DNA of 64,000 nt from Takakia lepidozioides (taxonomy: Eukaryota; Streptophyta; Takakiopsida; Takakiales; Takakiaceae): assembly GCA_030704615.1 (NCBI GenBank), contig CM060734.1, forward strand, positions 2,916,001 through 2,980,000. The letters run 5' to 3'. Made by a program: the position numbers and the translations under genes. Each line of letters begins with the position of its first letter. Positions within the stretch are counted from its first letter, which is position 1. The notes beneath the pieces are model-generated. The model searched no databases. It was not told the DNA's origin and was given only the letters and a program-made list of their open reading frames with translations. Of the stretch, positions 35,289 to 46,253 are shown in pieces.

Positions 35289-37208
35289 TTCCCGACATCC
35301 TTCACTCGGAAGAGCATATGGGACAAGTTGGTGGCAATGAAGGCATTCTCAGTCACCCTGCAGTGCCACATTTCCATCAAACAATACTGAAATGGGAATT
35401 TTCATCATATATGAGGATTCGCAATGAAATGACTTCCAAATTCAAAGTCCAAAAGCGAGAGGCGTTGTAACTTACGAGTTGATGTCCGCCATTGCAGCTT
35501 TGAGAAGACTGCGATCTTTGGGCCCCGCAACCTTCAGCACAACACAATCCACGGCGAATGCCAATCGAGGGTCGTTGGGGTGGGCTTGGGCAATGTGCTC
35601 CATCCATGCCAGGAGGCGATGATTGCCGTCCCACACGTAGAACATCTTACCGGACAAGTGCTGGAAAAGAGGATCACTAGCAATCGATCTCTCAAACTCC
35701 TCATTTCGCGTTTGCCAATGGGGACCCCATTTGTCCACCTCATCGGAAGTGTGGGCACGGGAAGCTCCGTGGTCGTTCTCAATGGAAACGTAAAACGCGG
35801 CAGACCATTCGATATCCATCCCGGAAAGAGAATTTCAGCTTGTCGATATCGCCTGGGAGGGCAGGTCTCACCACCTGCAATGACACCAAGCGGCAAAGGG
35901 GAATTCGAAAGCTTGGCGGGTACACCATGCACCCCAGCACCCTGCCAATGTTGCTGTGGGTTGCCTCCAACATCTTGGCAGCGGCCAACTTCATATCCAC
36001 CTCAGACATGACGTCTACTGCAGAGGGGTTTTCCGACAGCCCACCAGGACCGCCAAATCCAGCCTGTATGCTTCGGGTTTGGGGCCTGGGGATGTCCGGG
36101 AGGATGTCATTCTGGTCAGAAAGCTCTCTGTTGTCCTCCTCAACAGGGTCAGCCACCTGCGAAACCACCTCCAGCACTCTCCCCGTCTCTACTGCCTCTC
36201 CCTGGCTTCACCTCGAACTTGCACAATCCGTGCTCTTTCTGGTGTTCTTTCCTCTCCTCCCTCTCTCCACCGTATGGGTAATTGCAGGGGCTGCTCTTGC
36301 CCGCGATGGTCTAACCGTGTGTTGCTGCCTCTTTGTGGTGTCTTGGAGGGATCCACCGTCTCTATGCGTCCCTCACTTACATGGGAATCTGTCAGTTCGG
36401 AACCCCTGGCCTCTTCAGTGGCCTTTTCTCTTTCCTCCTGGCTAGCCTTGTGTCTTGCCTGTTCTTTTGCCCTCTCTTTTGCCCTCTCACGGGCTTTATG
36501 TTTCTTATTAGGGCTAGCAGCAGGGGAGCCCGGATGGCGACACACCTTTGAGGTAGGCGAACTGACACCCTCGCGCGCACTGCAAACTCCCCCCTCCGCA
36601 AGCCCGTGACGGCTCTCGCGCCGGGGATTGCACGTGCTTGGCTTTCTTCTTCTTCTTTGTTTGGACGGGCCCTACTGCTTCTGCATCAACAACCTCCATT
36701 GCCAGATCTGTTGTTCTCACTTCCTCACACCCTTCACCTGCCATGAGGCCTGCACCAACCTCCCCAATGCCTATTTTGTCGTACTCTCGCTGCAGGTCCT
36801 CCCGTCCACCAGCAAAAGGTTGAAGTTTGGCCTCTCGCTCCAAGGGGGGCGGTTAAAACATGCGATGAGTTGCAGCAGTCGATGATACCACCAGCGTGCC
36901 GGGCTCGTCGTCACTCTGTCATTCCCAAAATCGTGAGAACCAACATCGGTGCCAAACCAGCATCGCAAACCACCATAGCAACAATCGTGTAACAAAAATG
37001 AAAACATAACAAGTTTAGGAGTATTGGAGAGACATGCAACAACAATGAAAACAAATGCAACCATTGCCTGAGAATGACATGCACAAGCAGCCTTCTCCAG
37101 AGCTGCCGGATTTGCACACGCATTGCAAACAATCTAAGGTTCACTCAACTATCTAAGGTTCACCCATCCAGCGAAGCCAGGATGAAGATGCAAAAACAAA
37201 GCGAGGCA
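35289..37208 (-). pseudogene. Gene A copy 1: ParB-like / methyltransferase gene, N-terminal part
   Basis: This minus-strand segment is an inverted duplicate of about 60900-62820. It encodes, in order: EREAKLQPFAGGREDLQREYD, a lysine-rich stretch (KKKKKAKH), a charged helical region (KARERAKERAKEQ), an acidic linker with DDILPDIPRP, then RIPLCRLVSL..LPGDIDKLKFSFRDGY and MFYVWDGNHRLLAWMEHIAQ. The last block has the form of the ParB nuclease-like fold signature (DGxHRLxA). The splice donor after ADINS is at about 35475. The copy stops inside the next exon at 35289, fused to gypsy sequence. On its 5' side, homology to the other copy ends near 37208, where a CACTA-type motif begins. Frameshifts near 36190 and 36540 make it inactive. 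Confidence 0.7.
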
Positions 37209-38239
37209 ACACTTCATAGAGAGTTCTGCAATAGTGAGCGAAAAAGAGAACACCTTTTTTGGGGGGGCATTTTTTGATTGGTCCAAATTTTGGCGGGGGA
37301 GTAGCCGTGGGATGCTGGAAGCCGCAGAACAAAATTGAGCCAAAAACGAAATCGATACGTGCCAGAAACCCCCACTGAAAGGCAGTGCAAACCTATTTAT
37401 TGGCTTAAATAGATTTAAATTCAATTAAAAATGTGGAATGGCTTGAGGGGGGAGCGCGTCGATGGGGAGGCAAATGATTTATTCGTCTGTTGTGTGTCCG
37501 CACACGTGTTCAAGCACGTGCGGGCAAAAGAGGGGCTTCAACCACAACCGTTCAATGGGTGCAATTGGCCTGCACGCATTGCAGGATTTCTTTTTCGCAT
37601 TGAACAAAAACCAGATGATGACAAGTGAACGCCTCATTGGACAATGGAACGATTTTCGATTGATCTCGTATTACACTGGGACGTATCAGAGGGTGTACAT
37701 TGAACACACTGGCCAAGGTTTGAAAGCGAACGGGTATCATTTGGATGGGCAACCATCCGTTGGCCCATTGAACGAATTTCGATTGATCTCATATTACTCT
37801 GGGGCCTCTTACATGGCACATTGAACATAGTGGCCAAGTCTCGAAGCGAACCAAAATCATTTCGATGGCCAACCATCCGTTGAGCCATCGAATGAATTTT
37901 CGATTGATCTGATATTAGGGGGGGACTGTGAGAGGGTGTCTGGAAGTGCTGGCAAAGTTGGAAGCTAAAAAAAATGATTTGGATGGGCAACCATCCGTTC
38001 ACCCAGTTGAATGTATTTTGTTGGAGCTCCTATTGCTTTGGGAACTGTTGGACTGTGTTTCGCGTGCTGATTGTTTTTCATTCCGTTTTTGAATGGGGCG
38101 GTGATGTAGCCATATGCAATGTGCGTGCCAAATTTGGGAGCGATCAAAATTCATTTGGACCCAAAACCACAGTTTCTTCCCTGTTTTGCACTCCAAACTT
38201 GATTTGGCGTTCTACTTCATGCACTCTTCATAGAGAGTT
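37209..38239. repeat. CACTA-type terminus motif and tandem repeats of about 120 bp
   Basis: 37211-37236 reads ACTTCATAGAGAGTTCTGCA followed by ATAGTG, the reverse complement of CACTATTGCAGAACTCTC at 10129. 38222-38239 repeats CACTCTTCATAGAGAGTT before the gap. Between them, the block ATTTGGATGGGCAACCATCC or close variants recurs at about 37739, 37861 and 37979, with an earlier diverged unit near 37620. 38100-38230 resembles 9800-9965. This is probably the subterminal region of a CACTA-like element cut by the gap. Confidence 0.5.
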
Positions 38240-38739
38240 NNNNNNNNNNNNNNNNNNNNNNNNNNNNNNNNNNNNNNNNNNNNNNNNNNNNNNNNNNNNN
38301 NNNNNNNNNNNNNNNNNNNNNNNNNNNNNNNNNNNNNNNNNNNNNNNNNNNNNNNNNNNNNNNNNNNNNNNNNNNNNNNNNNNNNNNNNNNNNNNNNNNN
38401 NNNNNNNNNNNNNNNNNNNNNNNNNNNNNNNNNNNNNNNNNNNNNNNNNNNNNNNNNNNNNNNNNNNNNNNNNNNNNNNNNNNNNNNNNNNNNNNNNNNN
38501 NNNNNNNNNNNNNNNNNNNNNNNNNNNNNNNNNNNNNNNNNNNNNNNNNNNNNNNNNNNNNNNNNNNNNNNNNNNNNNNNNNNNNNNNNNNNNNNNNNNN
38601 NNNNNNNNNNNNNNNNNNNNNNNNNNNNNNNNNNNNNNNNNNNNNNNNNNNNNNNNNNNNNNNNNNNNNNNNNNNNNNNNNNNNNNNNNNNNNNNNNNNN
38701 NNNNNNNNNNNNNNNNNNNNNNNNNNNNNNNNNNNNNNN
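38240..38739. other. Assembly gap (500 N)
   Basis: Exactly 500 ambiguous bases, a conventional placeholder size, so the true distance is unknown. It interrupts a repeat terminus (TAGAGAGTT|N), which is probably why assembly failed there. Confidence 0.99.
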
Positions 38740-39294
38740 TTAAGTAGTGGGCCGAAGATTTTGTACTAGACATGAGATCATACCATCGTCGTCGTGCCAG
38801 ACGGAATTAGGTATAGCTATAACTTCTGTGACATGTCACATGATGTGTAGTATGTTTCCATGTATATCCATGTTTCAGTTTGGGTACTGCATCGTGTACG
38901 GAAATAAAATGGTGAATATGTGTACCCAAAAGGGTTTGGTGTTGTGCGTGTGTTTGTGTTTCGTCATTACCTTTACATTTGTTGATTTCCTATTATGGTT
39001 TCGAAAGCCACAAAAGCCAGGTGTAGCTCCCCACATTCATCTTCCTCTTCACAAATCCATGGGGAGTCGATACATGTGCTTTTCATCTGCCTCTCCAAAC
39101 ATACATACAGGTGCAAGGGGACCAATCTCCTGGTGTCGCACCTATTTAAAAAAAAACCAATTGTATGACCACCAGTAGCGGTCGTCGCAACTGTTAAAAT
39201 AAAAGAAAAATGTTGCGACCACCCATCGTCCCTCCCTCCTTGGGCTCAGTGTACTCAATATAAGCTCATTATCGTAAAGCAGGTGCCATTCCAA
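38740..39294. other. Unassigned sequence between the gap and the Penelope-like element
   Basis: No gene recognised. A short stem (GTCGCAAC at 39184, GTTGCGAC at 39212) with a 20-base A-rich loop is present. Confidence 0.4.
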
Positions 39295-39952
39295 TGCTGA
39301 TGCCATCTACTGTTTCAAACTGCCACCATACCGCTTCACCCCTGCTCCAAGATGGCTCCAATGAGATCGCTTCTCTCTTTAACCCCTGTTTCTTCTGGTT
39401 TTTACAACCACATTTGCATGTGTATAGTTAAGCTATGAAGATACAAGGATACAAAATAGCAGTTATTACTCTAACTGCCTTGATACTTGGCTCTGAATGA
39501 AACTTCTTGGTATGACTCTGATGGATCAAAAGGATAGGCTTTGATAGATAACACACATTCTTCAAGGCCCTCATATCATTTTGGTTTCATGGCTTGATAA
39601 CAAACAGGGGTTTCTGAGCTGCTCTTTCACCTTGGCAGAACTATTTTTATGAGGCCTTAAATACCATTCTAGGCCTATACCTGCTTAAGGGGGCTCTACC
39701 CTTTTGTTTCTTCTTCTTTTTTAAGAATCTTGCTTATATCTTGGTTCTAAAACATCATCTTCAAACCAACCTGCAATCTGGTTTTGAAATGAGTTTGAAA
39801 TGAATTTTTGAGATGATGATGCATACTATGGTGCTTCATGATATGAATGACTTGAATCCCACCTCCCGCCCTATTTTTTTCAGAACCCTAAAATGTAATG
39901 GGGTATTCAAATGAGATTGTAAACATGAAAGGGATGGTAGATGGTGCCCTGT
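39295..39952 (+). repeat. Penelope-like element, left direct repeat
   Basis: Starts ATGCTGATGCCATCTACTGT and ends GATGGTGCCCTG. It is nearly identical over its length to 45273-45942, apart from small indels. Confidence 0.85.
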
Positions 39953-40198
39953 AAAGGCTGTTTTGTCTTTCAATGACAATGACCTTAGCGGTCTTGTCCA
40001 TGTCTTGACATGACATGCTATCTTCCCCTCTTTATTTGATCAGTGTACTTAGTGGTTTTTTTACAAACAAGCATCTACCCTACCCTTCTCCTTTTCACCT
40101 TCTCATTTTGATATATTGACAAATGTTCTCGGGGGGCTTTGACAGAAAGTCACCAAAGGAGGTCCTAGCTGGAATGAGGACCTCATAGCCCTGGGGTA

Positions 40199-41752
40199 TC
40201 AGTCCCCACTACCCCTCCTCCATTCCTGCTGGCAGGCAACCCTCGCACAAGTCACACCAAGTGACTTCCATGCTGCATTGCAAAAGATGGATACTGAGGC
40301 CATGGAAAATTCAGGTGATGAAAACCCTGTGTTATTACTTGAAACCTTGGCTTTGGAAATTGGGGTGGCACTTGGCATCATGGCAAATAAGAATGGCAGG
40401 TACCTGGAGAAGCTCCAGGAATTAAAATGATTGAGGTACTGGAAGATGATGCCGAGGAGCTGATACAATGGGAAAAGAAGGGATCAGCCATTGAGGCAGC
40501 TCTTAGAATGGCGAACCCAGAAGATGACCAGATTGTCTCCACGCATAAATCTACAAACACATCTGAAAAAGACTTCATCCCTTCTGTAAGTAATCACCCA
40601 ATCCTTGGGCACATTATTTTACCGGATGAAGAAAAAGAGGCAGTGAGAGAATTCTCTGTGAACAAGTAGAAATCTCACAAGTGGAACTAGAAAGGGCAGC
40701 AGGTGCCACTCCTGGAAATCTGCATTTGTCTCTTGGTTGCCTCCCCGTGCAGTTGAATTAGAGGTTGCCAATAACGACCACATGATGTGGCACCCACATG
40801 CTAATATCAATTTATTGGCACCCATTTCTATTGAAATGTGGGTCAAATGGGGCAACATAACTCTTGCTGAACGCAGTAGATGTGCACAGGATGCTAAGGA
40901 GGGTTTTCAGAGAATAAAAAAGGAACCTATTGCTGTGGCATGGCCACTAAGGACCTTCTACTACAAGCTCTGTGACAAAGGTGAGAACCTTACCTTGAGA
41001 CACAAAAATGACTTGCCGACTGGTTCGGCCAGATCCAAAAATCACAAGAGTCAACTCTATCAACTGGCATCGTCCCTACATAAGATGTAACTGTGGACAA
41101 GGGGGGCACCCTCTTCTTGCATTGGGAGTGTTGTTTGGTTTGACCATATGGTATGGTATATGCTGAACAATCTGATTGTGTTCTTCCTTCCCTGATGATG
41201 CCTATCCTTCGGTGCAAACCAAGTATTAACAGCTTTCTGGTGTGGATCATGCGGGCTGCCAGATCTGCTGTACTTGCACAAATTACCTTCCAGAAGATGG
41301 CTGACCCGGGGCTTCTCATAATGGAAGCAGTTCTTCTGAATTGACCCACAAGCCAAGTGCTTGGGAAGTTAGGAGAATCCAAGGGGCCAGATACATTGAG
41401 AAACTTGTGAAACCTGGGTCTTTTTCAGACAGCCTTCCCAGGCCACAATTCAATAGCTACAAAACGACAGCGTATGGAGGGGCAGACGCCTCCTCAACAA
41501 GGCAAGAACAATGCCACTCGAGGCAAAGGCACCCCTAGTCGTGGAAGAGTCTCTACCAAAGAGGAGGACGCTCTGGCAGGGGACAATACTCTACCACACC
41601 TCTGAGAATTCAAGAGCAACGAATCGGTCATCACTTGGGGGTTCGGGTGCTAATTCCAGTACCACCATCAACAACATCGCCAGCCAGGAGTCATACAAGA
41701 CTCGTTGTATCACTGACGAGTTCTCCCCAATACGCAAACGAGATTTTGGATC
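40199..41752 (+). pseudogene. Upstream coding region of the Penelope-like element, frameshifted
   Basis: Three stretches in changing frames lead into the reverse transcriptase ORF. 40231-40430 includes SDFHAALQKMDTEAMENSGD and LALEIGVALGIMANKNGRY. 40427-40669 includes EDDAEELIQWEKKGSAIEAA and DEEKEAVREFSVNK. 40737-41090 includes LLAPISIEMWVKWGNITLAE and FYYKLCDKGENLTLR. No known domain is recognised. Continuous coding character on one strand suggests one long N-terminal extension of the polyprotein broken by indels. Confidence 0.45.
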
Positions 41753-43990
41753 ATGGACAGATCTTTAAAAATCTCATTTTTGGTATGTTCCTTCTACTTT
41801 GTATGTGCAAATGCGTTGTTTGGTCTTGAGGATGGTTGCAGACAAATTGAAACTCATGCCCATGGCAGGAAATTCATAAAACAGGCAGCAAAACCTGCTC
41901 CCTTGGGATTCATTCATATGTTGTACCCAAACCGTGGTATGGAGTGGATAAACCCTAGGAACTTGATAAAAGAAGCTTTTTTGGAATTTGGACAAAATGA
42001 CTTGGCTATTCTCATCGATGAGATAGTTTTTGGATGGACATATCATAAACAAAGCAGCTCTGAATACTATCAGCCTGCTGCTGTTTTCCGTGATTTTTGC
42101 TTTATGCAAGACCTAATTCACTCACCAGATTGTCTATGTGACAGTGCCAAGAGGTTTCATGATTTTTGGGATGTGGATACAAAAACAGAATTCCATCTAT
42201 CTGGTTCTACACCTACGCAACACGTACGTACCATGGACCTGAATATTATTAGACACGCAAGGCTGAAAGAACTATTCAGCCTAGGTATGAATCACATCCC
42301 TCTCAAACGTACTTTGCTGAAAGACGTTGTTGAACAAGTGTCTTTGGCTTTCCACAGAACCTGTGAAATTTTACATGTAGACCCATGTGAATCTTGGGCC
42401 GCAACCTGCAGCCAATGGGTAAAAAATACATGTTGGGATAGATTGAAACAAAAAGCCGGCAGAGGAAGGTACGACTTCACTCACCATGAGCGCAATCCTC
42501 TTACTGTAAAAGAGGCAAAAGATGAACTTTCATGGCTTCTCAATCACCTGTATTTTTCTGGTCTTGACAAGGCTAACAACAACGTATGTTTTATGTGTGT
42601 AAAGCACATAAGAACTCAAGCCTTCCACAGATTGATGGGTAAAGACTTTACACCATGCAAGCAAGCTGAGGTATGGCTGCCACCTGACCTTGTTCTAGGA
42701 AACATTTCCGTGGAAATACAGAGTCTGATTCCGGAGATACCTGCTCCCTCCTATAGACTACCTTACATTATGGGAATCTACAAGCTACATAAGAAAAAAT
42801 ACAGATGGATTACCAATGCCCATAAATGTGTTTTCAGTGAACTAGCTAGCCTTCTTACAAGGGCTACCATGGATCTTCTACCATTGGTAAAAGAATGGGC
42901 CAAGACAAGGCTGGATACTTATGAGCAATTTTTCAAAGTATCTACTGCTATGTATTGGATTATTGACTCCATCACTGACTTTACACTAAACCTGCCTGAA
43001 AAAGTCCATAACATCTTTGTTGCTGACATTACACAATGCTATGAGAACATACCTTTGACAGGATAGGATAACTTAGGGGACGCCGTTGAATACGTGGTGA
43101 AGATTGCATTCCAGCAACACCATCGGTCTCACCCCCGAGCACGTCATACTCTATGGATTCTAGCCAAAAACGGTACTTTCGGAAAAAGTAGATGGGGCAC
43201 GTCTTCCCCAAAACCAGGTACCTGGATTGAACATTCTGAAGTCAAGCTACTTATGCTCCACAAATGGCTTATGTCACACTGTTTTGTCGCCTTAGGGGAC
43301 CGTGTGTGGCAGCAGATTTCTGGAATACCTATGGGTTTTTCATGCTCACCATTATGGTGCAACATGTACTTCATTTCTTATGAAATCAAATTCATCTTAA
43401 GGCTTGCAGCTTTAGGACAATTCCAGCTTATGCCTATGTTTAAATCTGCCTTCAGATACATTGATGATATATGCTGGCTGAATGTGGATGATGCAATGTT
43501 ATTCCTGGACCCATGGGCAGACAGAAGCAGCAACAACCCTTGGTGGATCTACCCACTCAATGTAGTGGAGATCAAACCTGAGCTACTACGCACTAAAACC
43601 GATTCCCAATACGTGGGGTTGGAAGCTTGTTTCATGAATATCCAGATTACAGTCTCAAACAGTGACACAGGTGAGTTCCATTTCCAGAAATATGACAAGA
43701 GAAGACTACTTCCTTTCTCTTACACTCAATATATCAAGTTCTTATCCAATAGGCCTGTGAATCAGTCTTATAACATTGTGATTTCACAAGCTGTGCCTAT
43801 TCTATACATTTCCAGCAATGCTGATTTGGTTGGGAAGGAGTGTAGCATTCTGATTAACACTCTTGGGAGGAATGGTTTCAAGACCAGAAAACTTGCTCGT
43901 ATCTTGACAAAATTCCTTGAACGTGGTTCATTCCCTGGCCTGCTCTTCCCTGTACAAGAGCTTATTGAGAAACTGAAAGGTACTTTCTAA
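41753..43990 (+). pseudogene. Penelope-type reverse transcriptase, one in-frame stop
   Basis: One frame of about 745 codons is interrupted only by TAG at 43064-43066. Motifs in order: LDKANNNVCFMC at about residue 270 (RT1, the DKxxx block of Penelope RTs), YKLHKKKYRWITNA at about 342 (RT2), VADITQCYENIPL at about 422 (motif A, catalytic Asp), WQQISGIPMGFSCSPLWCNM at about 519 (motif B), FRYIDDICWLN at about 566 (motif C, catalytic Asp pair), and QYVGLEACF (motif E position). The IPMGFS block and the KLHK motif favour Penelope-like over gypsy or LINE enzymes. All catalytic residues are present. The stop follows IPLTG and replaces what could be CAG (Gln). No GIY-YIG domain follows; the ORF ends LIEKLKGTF. 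Confidence 0.8.
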
Positions 43991-45272
43991 AAACTTATAC
44001 AGAGCTAAGTTATACCATTGAACTCTCCGTTCTTTTCTAGTGATACTATACTAGTTTTGCTATGATACATTTTATGCCATCGTTTCATTCTTGATCCGAG
44101 GAAGTGAGGATGTAGGATTCTACTCCTTTGGATAATATAATCTGAGGACAGAACTACATGGAAGAGGGAAAACCTTATGAGAAGAGGTCTGGTATGCACT
44201 CCCTTACGGGGTGAGTGCATACCATACTCACTCCGTAAGGTTCTGCCATGCCAGGGGATTGGCTGGTGGGTCCCTCTCTCTCCCTCTCTCCCTCTCCCTC
44301 TATAACTCTTTGGATTTCATCTGACCTTAACCTTTTGAGGTTATTTAGTTTTTCATCCTAGCCTTTTTCATCCAAATTTGGATGATTTTATTATAGGGTG
44401 ATGAAATTTAATGTACAGAAAGCTGGATTTACCATCTATTTCTTTCATCTAAACTGGATGATCTACATAAATAATGGTTACCTATTATAAAATCCAAGAG
44501 AATAATAAAACTACCATCATAAATGATGGCAGTTATTAAACCTAAGCCTATACCATAACCCTAAAAGATACATTTCTATGGGATGTCATCCATTGACAAG
44601 GTGCCTCTCTTGGTAAAATGTGATTTTTCATCCACCCTGGATGAAAAATCGGGAAGTTTTGCCCTAAGCAGGCCGACACACTTCACACCACTGTACTCGT
44701 GCTTCAGTGAACCTTGATGATGCGCCGTATAAACCTGCTCCCCTGCTGCTACATGGTACTCGTGATGGCTGGCTCTTGGGATGCGCATTGGTGGTTAAAC
44801 AGATTCTTCTCTGGCAGACGACAAAGCGGTGATCGCTTTGATCAGAAACTCATGGTTCTTTATTTTGCAGCGACGCTTTTACTCCTTGTTGGGAAGTACT
44901 CTATACCTATGTATCTACAGATTACATGTTGCTCTCTCTTTGTGTATGAGCCATTCTCTATCTGTGAACACTTCTACTCTGATTGCGTTCTGTTGGAGAC
45001 GATCTGTTGGACGCCATGACGCAGGGCATACCACAAACACTCAAGGTTTTTTGAGTTTACTTTTGCTTGAATTGTGATCTATACTTGCTTTAGAATTCAA
45101 CACTGACATGGATAGCAACTGTGAAGACCTGCCATTTACCTGCTGCATCCTCACTAACACACATCGCTATGTGGTGGTTTGTGGGACGGGCACAGATGAG
45201 GGTCTTCACTTGTCTTGATTTCATGAAAGCTTGCAACTCCTGTTCTTGCAAATGTGGATTCTGCTGCTGCCT
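43991..45272 (+). other. 3' region of the Penelope-like element
   Basis: No gene is supported. It contains overlapping hairpins at 44191-44239, a CT-rich microsatellite at 44270-44302, and the palindrome TCATCCAAATTTGGATGA at 44368-44385, with related TCATC..GATGA arms to about 44650. No hammerhead ribozyme core (CTGATGA..GAAA) was found by eye. Confidence 0.4.
44191..44239. repeat. Two overlapping inverted repeats (alternative hairpins)
   Basis: GGTATGCACTC (44191-44201) pairs with GAGTGCATACC (44213-44223). CTTACGGGGTGAGT (44203-44216) pairs with ACTCACTCCGTAAG (44226-44239) with one mismatch. The two stems share bases and so exclude one another. Confidence 0.7.
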
Positions 45273-45942
45273 ATGCTGCTGATGCCATCTACTATTTCAA
45301 ACTGCCACCATACCGCTTCAGACCTGCTCCAAGATGGCTCCAATGAGGATCTGCGTCTCTCCTTACCCCTGTTTCTGGTTTTTTACAACCGCATTTGCAT
45401 GTGTAGGAGTTAAGCTATGAAGGATACAAGGATACAAAATAGCAGTTATTACTCTAACTGCCTTGATACTTGGCTCTGAAATGAAACTTCTTGGTATGAC
45501 TCTGATGGATCAAAAGGATAGGCTTTGATAGATAACACACATTCTTCAAGGCCCTCATATCATTTTGGTTTCATGGCTTGATAACAAACAGGGGTTTCTG
45601 AGCTGCTCTTTCACCTTGGCAGAACTATTTTATGAGGCCTTAAAATACCATTCTGGGCCTATACCTGCTTAAGGGGGCTCTACCCTTTTGTTTCTTCTTT
45701 CTTTTTTAAGAATCTTGCTTATATCTTGGTTCTAAAACATCATCTTCAAACCAAACCTGCAATCTGGTTTTTGAAATGAGTTTGAAATGAATTTTTGAGA
45801 TGATGATGCATACTATGGTGCTTTCATGATATGAATGACTTGGAATCCCACCCTCCCGCCCTGTTTTTTCAGAGACCCTGAAATGTAATGGGGTATTCAA
45901 ATGAGATTGTAAACATGAAAGTGAATGTTAGATGGTGCCCTG
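45273..45942 (+). repeat. Penelope-like element, right direct repeat
   Basis: Second copy of the 39295-39952 sequence. Homology ends at GATGGTGCCCTG, seven bases before the terminus of element M at 45949. Confidence 0.85.
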
Positions 45943-46253
45943 GGGGGCTGCTATTTCATGAGCGGCATGAGCATGGGCGGAAAAAAAAAAAACATGAGCA
46001 GACCATTGTGAGTCCACGGAAATAGGGTTAGGAGGCACGGAAATAGGGTCATGTGAAGTTGGAATGTGGCACCAGTGGACTTGAAATGCAACATTTCATT
46101 GCAAATTTTGTGGCAAGCCACGTCTATACAAGTGTGTTCTAACTGTCATAGCCGGAATGGGCACTACTCTCCTACACCCTCCGAGGAACTTGCCCCACCT
46201 TCTTCCTCATCCCCCTCATCCCCCTCATCCTCCGAGCTCTGTGATGCATCAGT

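Larger units (their letters stand above)
39295..45942 (+). mobile_element. Penelope-like retroelement with flanking direct repeats
   Basis: Two direct repeats of about 660 bp (39295-39952 and 45273-45942) enclose 5.3 kb encoding a Penelope-type reverse transcriptase. Penelope-like elements often carry LTR-like direct repeats that arise from partial tandem insertion. No GIY-YIG endonuclease is evident after the reverse transcriptase, so it may belong to the endonuclease-lacking groups. The right repeat is cut at about 45949 by element M (left copy). Such elements are uncommon in plants. Confidence 0.65.

Noticed and set aside
39295-39952. Hammerhead ribozyme in the Penelope repeats.
   Set aside because: ATGCTGATGCC resembles part of a core, but the CTGATGA and GAAA elements in proper order were not found by eye; a covariance search would decide.
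39295-45942. Penelope element read as an LTR retrotransposon because of its long direct repeats.
   Set aside because: The repeats lack TG..CA ends and a primer-binding site, and the RT motifs (KLHK, GIPMGFS) are Penelope-like; no gag, protease or integrase is present.
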